A DNA stretch of 64,000 bases. Source: Cadophora sp. MPI-SDFR-AT-0126. Taxonomy: Eukaryota > Ascomycota > Leotiomycetes > Helotiales > Ploettnerulaceae. The notes under the pieces were generated by a model that worked only from the letters and a program-made list of their open reading frames with translations, was not told where the DNA came from and searched no databases. Positions 32,509 to 44,042 of this stretch are shown one piece after another. Made by a program: the position numbers and the translations under genes. The stretch is from assembly GCA_020747065.1 (NCBI GenBank), contig JAGMVK010000001.1, positions 2,480,001 through 2,544,000 of the forward strand. Direction: 5' to 3'. Position 1 is the first letter of the stretch. Every line of letters starts with the position of its first letter.

Positions 32509-35500
32509 CTAGATAGTCTCCCAGCCGCCATTATTGATGTCCATCTCCAACTTCCGACTAATAACACTCGGGACACCATGACCAAGCCATACTGTGCGCA
32601 ACAACGCATCGTATCTCTTCTGATTCAAAAACAGCTGGCGACTGTGTCTCAGTCCTGGGTCAACTTCACCGTACTTGTCGATGTAAGGAGCGACCATCCA
32701 GGAGCCGGATGTGTGGTAGACGTAGAAAACCGTGCACTTGCGAATATTAATGAAGAGGCCGATATTCTTTTGGCATCTGTTTCCACACGTCAGATTTCTG
32801 TATCCGAGATGTTTTGTGAGGGAGGGAAGACTTACTTGCGCATGTGCTGCTGGGCACCGCCGATATACTGGCCTCGTCCCGCTCTAGTTGGCGAAGCAGG
32901 TTTCAAACAGCAGATGCTCTGGCCGCATATGATGATGCCGCAGTGGAGACAAAGCATTGGGTCGGAGATATCCTTACCAGTAGTAGGGCAGCGTCTCTTC
33001 ATAGTTTCTTCCATTAAAGTGTCGTAATTCTTGGGAAGGCCGATCAACTCGAAGATAGCAGGGTGGCTGAGACGGATGAGGCTGGGTGGTTGGTTGGGGA
33101 TATTGGCGTGTCTAACCCAGCCATAAACGAGTGTATTGAGGTGTGGACTCTCAAATATGGAGCGCAGCATGTTATCGAACGAGGGTAGGTGCATGGCTTC
33201 CGATAGACGGTCTAACTCATCAGCGGATGGATTGGTTGAAATGAAGTCCTGGAATGCCGCTCCATGACGAATATGGAGGAGGAGAGCAGCTTTGCGAAGA
33301 TAGACCAGCGCATACTTCTTCATGAAGTCGACAATTGATTGCGTGCCATTGAAGCAGTCTTGCTCCATGGCATTGCTAACTGGACCATCCTTACCGTGGT
33401 TCCAATCCTCCAAATCCCATTCGCGAATGGTATAGCAAAAGTTTGCAAATACCGTCATTGATTCGGGTTGGCCGGGATACGAGGCAATCCACTGTAGGTA
33501 TCCCGAATTGCCCTTGTTGCGACTCATTTTAATCGCAACTTTCACAAGCTCGGCAAGATAACAAAGCTGAACGATGTGTAGAATATCCATGTTATCCACA
33601 GGCGCAAGACAAAGCGAGCATTCTGTCAGAAAGACGAACATGTCCTGACTGAGCAAGGTCTGGTCTTTCCTGGCCAATGCACTGAGCTCTTCATTCAGAT
33701 CCCGCCCAGAGGTAGACGCAAAACGGAGGAATAGCTGTAGGTGCTGCCGTTCGTAGTCGGCCGAAAACTCTCTTGTAACGACGTTGTCGCCTCTTGTTCT
33801 CATACCTCCGATCGAGATATATGAAGCGGCGGTATCGGAGAGAATTCTCAGATGAGCGAGTGCCTGCTGTGGCACAGTCTCGATGAAAGTCATCCCGCCC
33901 TCACTTCCAACACCACGCTGTTGAATCTCCACCGAAGATATCGAGTAGCCGAGGGTCTGTGCGATTGTATCCGTGAATCCGATATCGTTTGGAGCAGTCC
34001 CTTCACCAGATGGAAGGGGTTTGAGGAATTGATGCTTCGATGTGAGATCATTCTTAGTCATAGTATCTCTCAATCGGCGATAAATTTGTATCAACTCTTT
34101 CATTGGGGAAACGGCTGGCGCTACAGTAGGCTGGCTGCTACCTGATGCCGCGCCATCATTAGCCCACACAACAGCGGGTGCTTGTGGTCTTGGGATGAAT
34201 GGGGGTAGTGGCTGTACTTCCGAATATGCCTCCGCGTGTCCTGGGCTGCGAGGAACATGTTGAGCCCATGAGTCGGAAGGATTGTAGAGCTCCATAACCC
34301 GAGAGGATAGTGTGGCAGGAAGGAATGAGTTGTTATTCTGCATAAATACCTGGAACGTGCGACTGCTCCCGCTTTCTGAAACATAGTCAATGCCGTAAGG
34401 TCTCCCGGTAGCATTAGGATCGGCTGTGCGGGCAAGCCATTCGGTGAATTCAAATTGCGGCTGGAAGCGCGTCAAAGGTAGCTCTTCCTTCGGAGACCAG
34501 ATGATTGGCAAGAAAGCATTTCCCAGTGCCTTGCACAGCGGACAAACGAACTCATTCAGGTCGATGTTCTCTGGATGATGACGAGCAATTTGATGTTGAT
34601 GTCTCCTGGTCGAAGCTTCGTAGTACACTTCGAAGCACTTGTAATGCATAATGTGCCCACAACCTGACGAGACTGGACCCATTCGAGATGAGCTTGCTGG
34701 GAAGCCCTTGCCAATGAATTGCCGTTCTGCAATGATCTCAGCTCCACTGGAGGTAACTTTAGGGACCGAAGTTCGGTTTTCACTAGCAACCCCAAATGGA
34801 CGAATGTTGTCAGCAGACTGGTCAAGATTGGTGGGAATCTTGGTGACTTCGCGCACAAAGTCAGGATCGCTGAAGTCCGTTTGACGTAAGATATTGCTCT
34901 TGGTCATCAACGCAAATGTTCCGTAGAGTCGGCCGTCTTTGGTTTCCTCTTGGCACAGAATGCATGTGCCTGAAGGATATTGCCAATATGTCTTATGGTC
35001 ATCCTCGGCCTCGGCCTCCAGATTCTCATCACTGACATCATCTTCGCCCCAATCAATGTCGCCTTGATTGTCAAGGAAGTTCTTTTGCTGTTGCTGAAAC
35101 TGAGCCATGACCTTAGCTTGGCGTGCCATAGCCGCTTGCTTTTTCTTCTCTCGCTCCTCGAGGATATTGCTATTGGCAGGGGATGCTGTAGAAATGCGGT
35201 CGATTGGAACGCCAAGCCGTGCAAATGCGTTCTCAAAATTGCGCGGTTGCTTCTGCTTCATTCGCTTAAGCACCAGTGTGATCTTGGGGTGGCAAGCTTT
35301 ATATTCATCCTTTCGAGAGAGGATTTCGAGAATGGCTGCAATTGTTTTCGACGCCGGGGCATTGGGTAGAAAGTTGCTACGAGCTGGCTGCGTCAAAGCA
35401 ATGTAGACAAAAGACTGGAGTGATTCCTCGGACATCTCGTCTTCGTCGGTCGTGTCCTCAGAGATAGCGATGAGTACGAGATGCAGAACAACTTGCAAGA

Positions 35501-38500
35501 AAGCTTCGACTCTGGTGACAGGAACTGTAGGCGTAAGCTCTTGTGCCTTCATTGGGTACAGCAGAGCATAATAGATGATTTGTGCAAAGATACCAGTTCT
35601 AGTGAAGGCTGATAGGTCTGCAAAGGCTCGTGACTCTACTGGTCGAAGTTTTGGCTCGAACACAATATCCGAGGCTGCTCTCCCAGTCTTCTTCGCAACT
35701 GAGTTCTTGTAAGCCATCTCCGATTCTTCTCTCTGATTCTTGTTGTAGTGGGCGATGTAAGGATCGATGTCTTCCAAAAACTCTGGTTTAAGTTCAAAAG
35801 TGCCGACATCCGAAAGGCCCTCTGGAGCCTTGAAGATGGTCATCTCATCGAGGATGTTCTGGCACTCTTCTTGATCCTGGAATTTATCAGGAAGCTTGCT
35901 GCAGATTTCAGAGAACGATAGAGGTTTGAAGCAGAGAACATGAGTGATATCGCGCCGCATCGCCAAGACATGTGGATCACTTGAAGCAAGTGATGTTCTG
36001 TCGCTGATCAAGACAATCAGAAGGTGGATCATATCCTCAACAACATCGAGAACATGTCCATCCTCTAGCCCATCGCCCTTTTGCTCGTAAATACCTTTCA
36101 TCCAGTGCTCTAATCCATACCGATCAATGATTGACACCAGGACTCTGGACGGCGGGCATACGACCATCGCAGTTTGAAGGAGGAAGATGTCTCTATGGTG
36201 CGAAACATCTCGTTGACTAACGCCACGATAGGTGCCCATCTGGTGACGAAGACTCATTCCATTTCTCACCCACATGCCAGCCTTCATCTGGGCTAGCCAT
36301 GCACAGACACGGAGCGGATAGTCAAATGCAGCCATCAAATGGTCTTCAGGAGTATAGGATTGAACTGGCATCGTACGTTGACCCATGGCTCTTGGCTTCT
36401 GGGTGAGATCGGCTGTGGTGAAGCTCAAAAGTTGAGTGAGCTCCTCTCGAGACATATTTTTGCCACACTCAATGAGCCACGATAAGGTGTAGTGCAAAGC
36501 ATGGTGAAAGCTTATCGGCTGAGCCTCGACAACAAACTTTACAACAGAGTGTTGGAGAACACTGTTTGACATTTCAGTCGTATCGAATTCATAGTCGCCG
36601 ACCTTTTTGAATTTGATCTCGTCCTTAATCTCTGCCTGTAAGAATCGCTTTCTTTCTGTGCCTAACGAGTTGAGGATGACTGTCTTGGCAGCTAGTCTGA
36701 TAGCCTTAGAAATGTACGTCTGGTCTTCGCCAACACTCCATTTGAACGACTCCGAAAATTGTCTGCATAGTCTATTGATCTCTCGAGTGATCAGAGATGC
36801 ACTGATCCACGCATCGGTCTCGTACTCGACATGCTCACCAACGGCTCTGAGATTTGGACAAATTCCTTGATGCAATTTGACAAGATCCAAGAACTGCATC
36901 ATATATCGATCTTCAGTGCGAAGCTTCTCTTGAACGTGCTCCGAGCTGAACAGATATCTCAAGTCCATGAAGAAATGATACATGCGGCGATTTGTGACAG
37001 AGCCTGAGTCAAATGCCAGAGTAGCATGTGGGTTGATTTCATGGGGGTGGCCAACTTGTCGAGTGGTCAGGAAGGTGTGCAGTATTGCCATCAAGTTGGT
37101 CAAGAAGTTACCTCGCTCGACTATTTCGGCCGTGATGGTTGGTGTCGTCAACATTTGAAGTGAGATGTTGATGATGGAATGGTCCGGTTCTCGGTCAGCG
37201 ATGAGATACAGCTGTGCCAGAGTCGTGTAAAGTCCCGCAAATCGTAGACCAAGAACCCGCTTGAACTCTGGGATCGAAACGACGGTTGATATGTACAGAT
37301 CTCGTAGATCAACACGGACCTTCTTCCACATCCTCAAATCAAACAATATCATCCAGTCCAGACGAAGACGTTTCCACAGGTCTTCGTGGAGTGGCACGGA
37401 ATCTCTGTTGCTGAATGCAGGTGGTGTCTCCAACCAGTATCGGGGAGGGCTTGGTGGTGCAGGCACATGACGAGCTGGGCCAGGAGTCTTTGGAATTTCG
37501 AGGTTTGCTTTGGCATATACGTTGTGAGAGATTAGCGGTTGCATCTCAGCGGTGTCGGAATCCGAAGGAGTAAGATCTCTATCCCGAATAGGCCGAGCTG
37601 GCGGTGGTGGAGGCGGTGGTGGAGGGGGATAGCCAGCCATTGTAGCCTCTGATTCTTCCATTGGCGAGGTTTCGGTATCATTCGCATTCATGTCAATATC
37701 ACCGTCGGCATCAGTCGTCTGGGTACCCTGGAACGAGAATGATGCATTTACAGGGACAACGACAGTTGCAACCCCTTCCCCAAATTCAGATCCATCATCA
37801 TCCCCGCCAACCAAGTTCATCATGATCCGATCCACTTCGTCATCGTCGTCTTCATCAGATGCTTCATCGTCAACTTCGGCATCGCCGTCATCTCCATCGT
37901 CGTCTGAGTCGTCGTCTGAATCGTCCGCTCGTGCATTCGCTGCCATTGCAGCTGCTCTCCAAGCTGCAGCATCCGGAAACATCATGCTACGGTTGATATT
38001 GCTGAATGCAGAATTATCCTCGATTTGGTGGTCATCGATTCCCTTCATACCAACAAATTTATTGCTGGCCTCGCTGCCCGTGCTCCATTCCTTTAACATC
38101 TCCTCACATATGACCTGGCGAAGAATATCATGATCAGGGCCAACACTACATCCAGCAATATCACTCAGCCACTCGATAATTGTGCCGCACATCTGTTCTC
38201 GAAAGGTATCCCTAGCAGAGCGGATGGTTACTGTGACTTTAATCTGTTCGATAATCTTAGAAACACGAAGCAGTTCATCCAGATCGAAGCCGTATTTGAC
38301 AATACTTCGTCCAACATCGTCTGTCGTTCTGGCTCTCTGCATGCCTTCCGCAGTAGAAACCTTACAGGCCCTGGCGACCTGATCTCGGACTTCATTGATT
38401 GTATGCTTCTCATCATTCCATAATAGCAAGGCGAACTCGCACGGGTCCTCCACGATATCTCCCTGGTAATATCTCGAAGTGAGGCGAGACAGTCTTTCAT

Positions 38501-39152
38501 CCAGAAGAATCGTTTCTCGGGACTTGGGCAATCGGAGCTGTTCTGGAGAACAAGAGATCACATCACAGATGTAGTCAAACACTCTCCCAATAGTCATACG
38601 GATAGCCTCGACCAGGTCCTGCGGTAAAGTAGGTGCCTTTCCTTTGTCCTTATTTGGCGAATTGTCCGCATGAGGTGTGTGTATCGAGCAATGTACTGGG
38701 AGTTTCCACGCCTCGGGATCTCCACAGTCGCAGCATCCGCTGTTGCCCAAAGATACACTGACATACACCATATGACCTGTGTGATCTGACGCATCGTAGC
38801 AGTGACTACACAGGACACATGTATCATCTTGACTACAAGTCTTGCATCTGTATGTAGCTTCGCCGGCCTTGAAGATATGACCGCATGCTTTGCCTCTCGC
38901 CGCCTCCGTGAACTCATCTCCGTCTGAATTGCCTTGCGCTTTCCGCAACTTCCAGGTTGCGTTTGGTAGAGGTCGAGTATTGTCTGGGAAGAAGAGCTTC
39001 AAGTAGTCTGGTCGTCCACATGCGAGTGACCAAAAAAGTGCTTGGAGGAGCGCATTCTCGGCGGACTCTGTATAGCGGTTGTTGTGAACGCGGGGTTGTG
39101 TCTTTAGAAAGTCGCAGAGCTGCTGCTCTTGTGTTGACAGGTTTTCCATCAT
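32509..39152 (-). CDS. UBR1: N-recognin E3 ubiquitin ligase UBR1
   Basis: Recognises N-degrons and ubiquitinates the substrate. Spliced length is about 2194 residues, somewhat longer than yeast Ubr1. Domains in order: UBR zinc box (residues about 88-159; ACGHIFKAGEATYRC, CVLCSHCYDASDH, GCCDCGD); a ClpS-like type-2 pocket (LLLWNDEKHTINEV); an acidic run rich in D/E around 430-465; a polyproline tract; a winged-helix/helical mid-region; a RING-H2 (CILCQEE, SGCGHIMHYKCF, FVCPLCK); and the C-terminal autoinhibitory domain with CLHCG and YIGGAQQHMRKC. One intron near the 3' end (32777-32835) joins to the terminal exon 32509-32776, supplying CTVFYVYHTSGSWMVAPYID and ending GGWETI. Frames antisense to it are shadows. 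Cytosolic/nuclear. Confidence 0.96.
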
Positions 39153-39769
39153 GTACAGGCCTCTTCCATTCGCATATCGTAATGTTTAGATCGTATTGTG
39201 GTCGAGAAATTCGTTCGTTGGTGGGGAGTGGAGGATCGAGGTCTCGGTGGTGACGATATCCATCCAGCCTCGAGCTTGACGTTTACAAAGCAGGCCCGAT
39301 AGATGAATGAAATGGTCAACTATTGAACTGCAAAGAGTTATGATCCAGTCAATAGTCGGATATTTCGAACGTGCGCTTAGACAATGCAGACAAGTCTTGA
39401 ACGCCTTATTTTGCTCTGTGACTAAGTGGTGGTGTTGGTTTCGAGGGCAAGGCGGCGTGGATGTTTTACCAAGGTTCGGGTTGGCTCGAGGAAGGTAAGG
39501 CTACCAAAAAGATTTAAAGTCTCACCATTCGAACAACAAAAAACGCTACTTCACCTTTCAGCCCGTCAAAAAGCTCGGATTTCGAAGAGCATTTTTCAGA
39601 GCATGATGACACAAAAGTCTGTGATAGTGAAAGTGGTACAATTGTTGCATTTTATTTTATACAGCTCAACCAAAGCTTCACCCAGCAGCATCTAACGTTC
39701 CATGTCTAAGTCTTCTTTCCACGTTGATCCACCCTGCTATTTCATTTCAATCCGTCTGCTGCCCTTCCT
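39153..39769. other. UBR1 promoter and QCR9 3' flank
   Basis: No gene seen. Small plus-strand frames (39307-39695) carry no features. Confidence 0.5.
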
Positions 39770-40235
39770 TTACTCGTCGTCATCATCGCCGCTCTCAACG
39801 TACTTCGCTCGGATGTCCTTCCATTGTCGCTGCATCACGTTAGCCCAAGCCATCATCCAAAGTTCCACCTAAAGAGTCATACGCCTTTGTTGAGCCTATC
39901 CCAGATGGCATCGGTCGTTCTATCCCAGACCCTACTCTATGCGTCAGTTCAACTACTCCAAACTCGACCCGAGGTCCCTGATAACTCACATCTCGAATGC
40001 GAATGCCGACGCGAAGACAACACCCAACATGGCGTAGTTCTTGCGGAAGAAGATACTATACGCAGCGTATAGTTAGCAATTACCTCCCGTCCATAACATA
40101 CGATTCCAATTGATTCGTCGAGGGTCAAGGTCGGGGGACTTGCTTGTAGATGGGACGACTTGCGGTAGCCTGCCATTGAGCGAATTAGCTTGATCCCACA
40201 CAGTCTCCATGATATTTCAAAGTTCAACTTACCAT
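39770..40235 (-). CDS. QCR9: cytochrome bc1 complex subunit 9 (QCR9)
   Basis: Small single-span inner-membrane subunit of complex III, about 67 residues, the same size as yeast Qcr9. Assembled protein: MATASRPIYN, then IFFRKNYAMLGVVFASAFAF (matrix end plus membrane span), DRTTDAIWDRLNKGRQWKDI, and the acidic tail YVESGDDDDE. Five exons: 40233-40235, 40144-40169, 39990-40055, 39883-39931 and 39770-39829. The first intron follows the ATG codon directly. The second intron (40056-40143) starts GCAAGT and is GC-AG. All phases fit, and the result matches the family over its whole length. Too small and fragmented for a simple ORF search. Confidence 0.9.
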
Positions 40236-40542
40236 TGTGAAGGATGCAACAGTGCTCGCGGAGGACTTGACTTTGTGGAGTGGTGAGAGGTCGTGCTTAG
40301 GTCGTTCTTTGAAGTGTTTTGCGATCCGGAAGCTCCCACGATTTTAGCTCGGGGCCTGCTTAGCGCGGTGTTGTGAACCCCAAGGTTTCCGTGCTTTCAC
40401 AGCCTTGCGACTAAACTTCACTTCCCTACCAACAGTCACAACCTCACGGCCGGGCGCCAATTTCTTAACATCTCTCGAACTAGTCTGCAACATATCCATT
40501 TTTAAGTTTGCAGACTGTCGCCGGTGACAGTCACAACAAAGA
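40236..40542. promoter_or_regulatory. divergent QCR9/PYM promoter
   Basis: 307-bp shared promoter between divergent housekeeping genes. No gene. Confidence 0.5.
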
Positions 40543-41127
40543 ATGCCTTCAGTGCCGACCCCCTCCAAGGCCGGCATCGTCGAGACAAATGGCGAGCGAC
40601 ACATTCCCTCTTCACTGCGACCCGACGGCACAAAGCGGAAAGAGATAAAGATCAGACCTGGCTACAAACCCCCCGAGGATGTCGAGGTCTACAAAAATCG
40701 CACCGCAGACGCTTGGAAGAGCCGTGGGAGTGCGGGTATTCCGGGAGCAGACGGATTGAAGGATGACAAGGACGAGGGTTCAGCTTCCAGTAATAAAAAT
40801 GCGAAGAGGAGAGAGGCAAGAAAAAAAGCGAAGGCTGCAGAGGAAAGTGGGGAGAAATCTAAGGAGGGGGCCAGCTCTGAGAAGAAGGACGACAAGGCTG
40901 AAGAGCCAGTAGATCCGGAGGCTGAGAAGGAGAAGAAGGCCAGAAATCTCAAGAAAAAGCTGAAGCAGGCGAAGGAATTGAAGGAGAAGAAGGAAGGCGG
41001 TGGTGCTTTGTTGCCGGAGCAATTCGCCAAAGTCATCAAGATCAATGAGCTTATTCGGGAATTAGATGCGCTCGGATTCGATGCCGATGGAGAGTCAAAA
41101 GTGAAGCCAGAAGAGATCAAAGAATGA
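40543..41127 (+). CDS. PYM (partner of Y14-Mago, exon junction complex disassembly)
   Basis: 194-residue single-exon protein. The N-terminus is the conserved Mago-Y14-binding motif of PYM/WIBG (GERHIPSSLRPDGTKRKE, IKIRPGYKPPEDVEVYKNR). The middle is highly charged and disordered (Lys/Glu/Ala-rich coiled coil, KNLKK-type segments), and the C-terminus has a conserved amphipathic helix (LLPEQFAKVIKINELIREL). PYM removes exon-junction complexes from mRNA at the ribosome, so it acts in the cytosol. Length and layout match the family. Presence of PYM fits an intron-rich genome. Confidence 0.93.
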   Translation: MPSVPTPSKAGIVETNGERHIPSSLRPDGTKRKEIKIRPGYKPPEDVEVYKNRTADAWKSRGSAGIPGADGLKDDKDEGSASSNKNAKRREARKKAKAAEESGEKSKEGASSEKKDDKAEEPVDPEAEKEKKARNLKKKLKQAKELKEKKEGGGALLPEQFAKVIKINELIRELDALGFDADGESKVKPEEIKE

Positions 41128-41721
41128 GAGCGAAAAGCCATTGTCATTGATATTGGACCGGAACTTGGGGTTCAGGATTCGGTCGAGGTTTGGGCTGGCG
41201 TTCGGCTGGATTTCTGGGTGTACAGCTAGGAGTTGGAGAGATTCTGGTACATACTCAACTCGTGGATAGATCCATCACAATATTAGACTTTTCTTCGTTC
41301 TTTGCTCTTTGTCTTGCTTCACGGAACTTTAGAGAGACCGTTCATTACTTTGAAGCTGCGGCAGGACAGCTCACAGTAAAATTGTTGGGGTGCACTAGAC
41401 TCATTCACCGAAGTTCTCTTACTGATTAGAATTCGCTGCTACAAACATGTTTAATCCATACGCCACGTTCTAAAGTGATCATCTTGCATTGTTTTGTCAA
41501 TTAGCATGGGAATGGTGCCTTCTCCATGTTACCTCGCTTAATTCCACTATTTGCTTTCTGCTCTATCTGAGCTCGCTCTTCCCTCCCCACTTTTCAGCTT
41601 GACCACAAAGCCTGCCAAGCAACACATCGTTTCTTAATCTTCAACTCAGCACGGAAATTGCGTCCATTCTACAAAGGCTTCAATATATTCTCATTGTAGG
41701 AGCACCCATATTGCATGCAGC
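41128..41721. other. PYM 3' flank and nucleosidase promoter
   Basis: Nothing supportable beyond flanking non-coding sequence. Confidence 0.5.
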
Positions 41722-43284
41722 ATGGGCAGCAACACTAAGATTCCTGTATGGCTAGACTGTGATCCAGGTACTTCTTTCCTAATCTCCCACTTTACCGCTT
41801 TGAGACTCAAATTGACCATACGATAGGACACGATGTAAGTTACATACACCAAAAGACCGTCTCGAGCTGTTCCTTTTCGAAATTCATTCTGCTTCAGCAA
41901 TCTGCGGCCGTGCTAGCTTCGGAGCCTCCGGGCAAGCGTTCAAACCTTCGTATCACATCACGTGAAATCAACCAACCACTGCTCCCTTTACTCCATCTCT
42001 GGGTCGAAGGCAGCAACTAACTTGTCCAGGATGCCTTCGCGATTCTACTTTCAGCCTATCACCCTTCATTAGACCTTCTTGGCATTTCAACAGTACATGG
42101 TAACGCTTCGCTGCCACATACGACCTACAATGCTACATCTATTGTACGTCCGCAAATATCCTTGCCATGCTTTGCTTCAAAGAGTCCGAGAAGACCTTAG
42201 ACTGATTGAGAGTATAGTTGACGGCTATCGGCAAGTCAGAAATCCCCGTATACGCCGGAGCAGCAAAGGGACTTACGCGACCGGCCGTCCACGCAGATGC
42301 AATTCGTTAGCCAGCTCCCAACCCCCTTTCCCCCAAGAACTAGCCGTACCATATGACAAAGACTAACTCGCCCGCCCAGACGGCGAATCCGGCCTCGATG
42401 GCACGCACCTGCTCCCCAAGCCCCTCAAGCCCCCTCAAACAGACCACTTCCTACCATCCATGGTCAGTGCCCTGCTCTCCACACCTCCAAACACAGCCTA
42501 CATAATCGCCACCGGCGCCTTGACCAACATCGCGCTCCTCTTCCAATCCTACCCTGACCTCGCACCTCACATTGCCGGGCTTAGCATAATGGGCGGCGCA
42601 ATTGGCTCATCCTTCACGGACGCACCAATGGGAAAAGTATCCGAAAAAGAGCGAATCGGAAACTGGTCGTACTGGGCCGAATTCAACATCCTCGTTGATC
42701 CAGAAGCTGCTTCATTCCTCCTCGAACATCCTATTCTAGCGAAGAAGACGATTCTGATACCACTGGATGTCACGCATCTTGTCTTGGCGACGGCGGAGGT
42801 GCAGGATATGTTGCATTATGGGAAGGCGAAGACTGGGTCAGGTATTTTGAAGGAGGGAGAGGGCGAGAGGGAATGCAGCACACTGAGAAAAATGCTCGTC
42901 GAGCTCCTGACTTTCTTCGCAAAAACCTACGCCGATATTTTCGGCATCACAGCCGGTCCACCACTGCACGATCCGCTTGCCGTAGCAGCGATACTAGATG
43001 GTATCACTGACGTTGAGATCCCATTTTACGATTATATTCCCAATCCTAGTAATCCTGAAGAGAAAGGTAAGAGGGAGCGCTACGCCGTACAAGTCGTCAC
43101 GGAGGGTACCCACGAGGACGCCCTCGCTGGTGCGCAGACTGGACGAACGGTTGTGAAGTTATTAGGTAAGGGAGAAGAAGGTGTTAAGATACCGAGGGGG
43201 TTGAATGTCAAGCGGTTCTGGGATGTGTTGGAGGATTGCCTTGTAGCTGCTGATGAGGTGAATAAGAGTCGCGGTGTTGTATAA
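41722..43284 (+). CDS. inosine-uridine nucleoside hydrolase (URH1-like)
   Basis: Hydrolyses the N-glycosidic bond of ribonucleosides such as uridine. About 386 residues. The Ca-binding aspartate motif DCDPGHDDAFA (Asp12, 14, 18, 19) is assembled across three exons. Further family motifs are LLGISTVHGNAS, VYAGAAKGL, TNIALLF, LSIMGGAI, AEFNILVDPEAA, IPLDVTHLVLATAE and LHDPLAVAAIL (active-site His). Exons are 41722-41767, 41827-41834, 42030-42143, 42218-42305 and 42380-43284. The second exon is only 8 nt and encodes the Gly-His-Asp part of the catalytic motif. The second intron, 195 nt, is long for this window. Role: pyrimidine salvage or nicotinamide riboside hydrolysis. Confidence 0.92.
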
Positions 43285-44042
43285 ATTCTTGTTGTGTCGA
43301 GAGAGAGTGATAGAGAAGATTCGAATCAAAGTCACATAGGTATCTGCAAATAGACCTGGCTCCATAGTGAAGATAGGAGCAATTACATGTGGATGAAAGA
43401 AGTCTTCTTTGTTGCCGGATTCTCGCTTAAACTGGGCAGGCATCTCGCTACCCCCTTTTTACCAAGTCAAAGTCAACAAAACAAAGAAGACGGGAAAAGT
43501 GTTCTCATGTTCTAGATATCAATCGGAATTGTTATCTATCCTCGCCGCATCTCATCTACTCATCACGCTAAGGCCGACCAACCAAATCTTAAGCAACCTA
43601 TGCTCAGTTCTCTTCACCTCGCCACGCTCCCGTCCTTATAGTCAACACGTCGCCGCAAAACGACACAAAAAGTCCGCTCCATTTTTCTGTGCCTGCAAAT
43701 AAATCATCTCATCATCAGGCTATTTCGTTATGCACACTTGAAAGTCGCTAACCGATCTGAGTTCGCCAAAGCGCCAGGGCAAATAAGCAAAGAAGCAAGC
43801 CACCAGGTTCGCCATATGCGCCCCTGCAGAGGAAAGGCAGACCAGTCCGACCAGAATTGCAAGCCCATCGCGCCAGCCAGCCACCCACACAAGCTATGCT
43901 GATTGATCGACTGATGTAAAAGAATAGGGAAACAGACACGAAAAATTATGTCCAGACATGACGCAAAATTCGCCTGACGATACGAATAGGCCATTGACGA
44001 TGGAAGTCCTGTGATGGAACGAGACGCTTCGCAGTCGGTCGA
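43285..44042. other. convergent 3' flanks of nucleosidase and cullin
   Basis: No gene supported. Frames at 43409-43702 and 43728-43994 are low in coding character. Confidence 0.5.

Noticed and set aside
32461..33027. 188-codon plus frame
   Set aside because: Antisense to the last exons of UBR1, including the RING-distal conserved C-terminus.
37690..38133. Ser-rich 147-codon plus frame
   Set aside because: Complement of the acidic Asp-rich run in UBR1; composition is an antisense artefact.
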